IMG/VR virus record: IMGVR_UViG_3300028840_001858
Coordinates: 1 to 47,577 of that record
DNA: 47,577 nucleotides
Reading direction: 5' to 3' (one strand)
DNA from: a virus
A program made the position numbers and the translations under genes. The stretch's first letter is position 1; each line of letters opens with the position of its first letter. Of the stretch, positions 46,341 to 47,577 are shown in pieces. Under the pieces are notes generated by a model that had not been told where the DNA came from, did not search any database, and saw only the letters and a program-made list of their open reading frames with translations.

Positions 46341-47448
46341 TGTCAAAATCCTCCTTTGCTGTCTTGTCCTTCACTGGGACTAACAGCATCCTCGTTTTCT
46401 TTCGGGTCGAGTGAGCCTCAATGAACTCCCTGTAGGGCTCACCGAACAACTTTAAAGCCTTCGACGGTGAGATCAGTTTCTTCTCATAGATGTCGGCGGC
46501 TTTGAATTTTTTGTTTTTCAGTTTCTTTGCAATCACATCCGGAGCATTCCACTTCGGGTGACCATACCCCTGCACGGCTTTGTAACCGTCGATTTCAAGG
46601 GTACCGTCCGAAACGAGCTGGGCCGCCCGCTCTTTGAGTTTCTTGAAGTACTCAAGGACCCGGGCCTCTTTCTGCAGTTCGTCTCTGTATTGCTCCGGGG
46701 TCATACCGTCAACGACAGCACTGAACTCCTGTGCAGCGGTGTCCGAGGCTTCCTTGCGGAGCGCCGGGCACATAGTGATACCGGGACACCAGTGGCAATG
46801 GGTCCCTGGGATGTGGGTGTCTGGCTCGTCGAGGGTCCGCTGTATCGCTTGGGTGAAGCGCTCGCGCCACTCGTCCAGCTCGGCCAGGGTGTAGGTGGTC
46901 GACCGGACTGGGCCGTCCACGTGTGGCGCCCGGGGCTGCACGATGGTGATCCTCAAGTGAGTGAATTCATAATCAGGCAACCCATCCATGGTCATGAGAC
47001 CGTAAATGATGAGCTGAGGGTTGTCCTGGATCTCAACCACCTTGCCTGAGCCGTGCTTGTAGTCGATGATTTCCAGTTCTCCAAAGTCATTGATGATCAC
47101 AGCGTCCGAGGTGCCGAAGACTTTGACCCCCGCAAATTCGGATTTCACCCGGGCCTCGAGTTTGAATTCATTGGTTCCGGTGAGTCGTGACTCCACGTAG
47201 TCAACATATTTCTGAACTGCCCGGGCCATCTCGTCGGTCACATCGATCCCATTGAGGTTTTGCCCAATCCAATCACGTGCCGGGGCCTTTAGAAACAACG
47301 CTTGCTCCCCCAAAGTATGCGCCGCGGTGCCCTCCTGGGCGTAGAACGACGACTCCCCAGGGGGTGCTTTCGCCGCAAGGGAAATGCACCCGGGGCATGC
47401 GAGCCACCGGTTCGCACTGCTCGGGGCATACTTGCTGTGACTACCCAT
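46333..47448 (-). CDS. DUF2800 (PD-(D/E)XK, Cas4/RecB-like) protein
   Basis: 371 residues from the ATG at 47448; the apparent longer frame to the right is a shadow of the repeated PKPE gene. HSKYAPSSANRWLACPGCISL at the N-terminus (read in parts), GTAAHTLGEQ, FGTSDAVIINDFGELEIIDYKHG (D and D-x-K of the nuclease core, about 132-150), QLIIYGL, and the C-terminal HCHWCPGITMCPALR iron-sulfur-type cysteines fit DUF2800, related to RecB and Cas4 nucleases. It likely processes DNA ends in replication or recombination. Confidence 0.92.
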   Translation of the reverse strand: MGSHSKYAPSSANRWLACPGCISLAAKAPPGESSFYAQEGTAAHTLGEQALFLKAPARDWIGQNLNGIDVTDEMARAVQKYVDYVESRLTGTNEFKLEARVKSEFAGVKVFGTSDAVIINDFGELEIIDYKHGSGKVVEIQDNPQLIIYGLMTMDGLPDYEFTHLRITIVQPRAPHVDGPVRSTTYTLAELDEWRERFTQAIQRTLDEPDTHIPGTHCHWCPGITMCPALRKEASDTAAQEFSAVVDGMTPEQYRDELQKEARVLEYFKKLKERAAQLVSDGTLEIDGYKAVQGYGHPKWNAPDVIAKKLKNKKFKAADIYEKKLISPSKALKLFGEPYREFIEAHSTRKKTRMLLVPVKDKTAKEDFDNE

Positions 47449-47577
47449 CGAGCTCACCCAGGGCCGCGACGAAGCCGACGAAATTCGAGGGGTCGACGTC
47501 CGCAAGCTTGCCGCTGTCTGAGAACTTCGTGAGTAGGTCCTTGACCGCCGCCCGCTTCTCGGCATTGCCGCCGGTGT
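47434..47577. repeat. Terminal direct repeat (right copy), circular join
   Basis: Exact copy of bases 1-144. It contains the start of the DUF2800 gene (47448) and repeats the last 135 bases of the PKPE gene (stop 47441-47443). Annotating these 144 bases once gives a 47433-bp circle. Confidence 0.9.

Noticed and set aside
47446-47565. N-terminal extension of the DUF2800 frame into the repeated end
   Set aside because: The extension is a shadow of the PKPE gene. The ATG at 47448 gives the family's normal N-terminus.

Overview
This window is the complete genome of a tailed bacteriophage (Caudoviricetes) with a contractile tail. The first 144 bases are repeated exactly at the end (1-144 = 47434-47577), and the gene that enters the right edge is completed at the left edge. 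I read it as a circular or circularly permuted genome of 47433 bp with an assembly overlap. The contractile tail is inferred from the sheath (DUF3383 type), tube (DUF3277 type), Gp138-like spike, gp25-like wedge and baseplate J proteins. The host is bacterial: Shine-Dalgarno sites and sigma70-like promoters are abundant, but nothing identifies the host species. No tRNA, rRNA, integrase, CI-like repressor or recognisable endolysin was seen.

Layout. A short divergent intergenic region (18394-18488) separates two transcription units that each run about half the circle. Rightward (+, 18489-41709) is the late unit: small and large terminase, five exposed or unknown structural proteins including two LamG-like ones, a small lipoprotein, portal, Mu F-like head protein, DUF2213 protease/scaffold, cement protein, capsid (DUF2184), connectors, sheath, tube, a tail assembly chaperone with a likely -1 frameshift, tape measure, baseplate, a probable tail fibre and a small membrane protein. 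Leftward (-, 18393 down to 1, then through the circular join from 47448 to 41694) is the early unit. It starts with dozens of very small, mostly overlapping accessory genes and ends in a replication module: PrimPol/SF3 primase-helicase, DUF2800 nuclease-like protein, DUF2815 DNA-binding protein, family A polymerase, VRR-NUC nuclease and SNF2-type helicase. The two units converge and overlap near 41700.

The leftward arm holds the unusual content: a C5 methyltransferase whose second reading frame also looks coding, a caspase/CHAT-like protein with an HG...AC dyad, a second (N6/N4) DNA methyltransferase, a Lar-like anti-restriction protein, a TnpB embedded in an operon without insertion-sequence ends, a lone MbcA/ParS-type antitoxin domain, a DUF1599-like protein, a secreted trypsin-like protease, and two expanded families of small modules ('W..xDLRPGD' and 'DGxYRV'). 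Several of these would plausibly act against host defences. A 1.4 kb mostly non-coding region (12966-14399), AT-rich in its middle and with several repeat sets, interrupts this arm and is the best candidate for an origin or control region.

Nine genes of 32-56 codons, found by reading gaps and overlaps, are included. Many starts were moved from the longest frame to an internal start with a good ribosome-binding site or with ATGA/TGATG coupling to the upstream gene.
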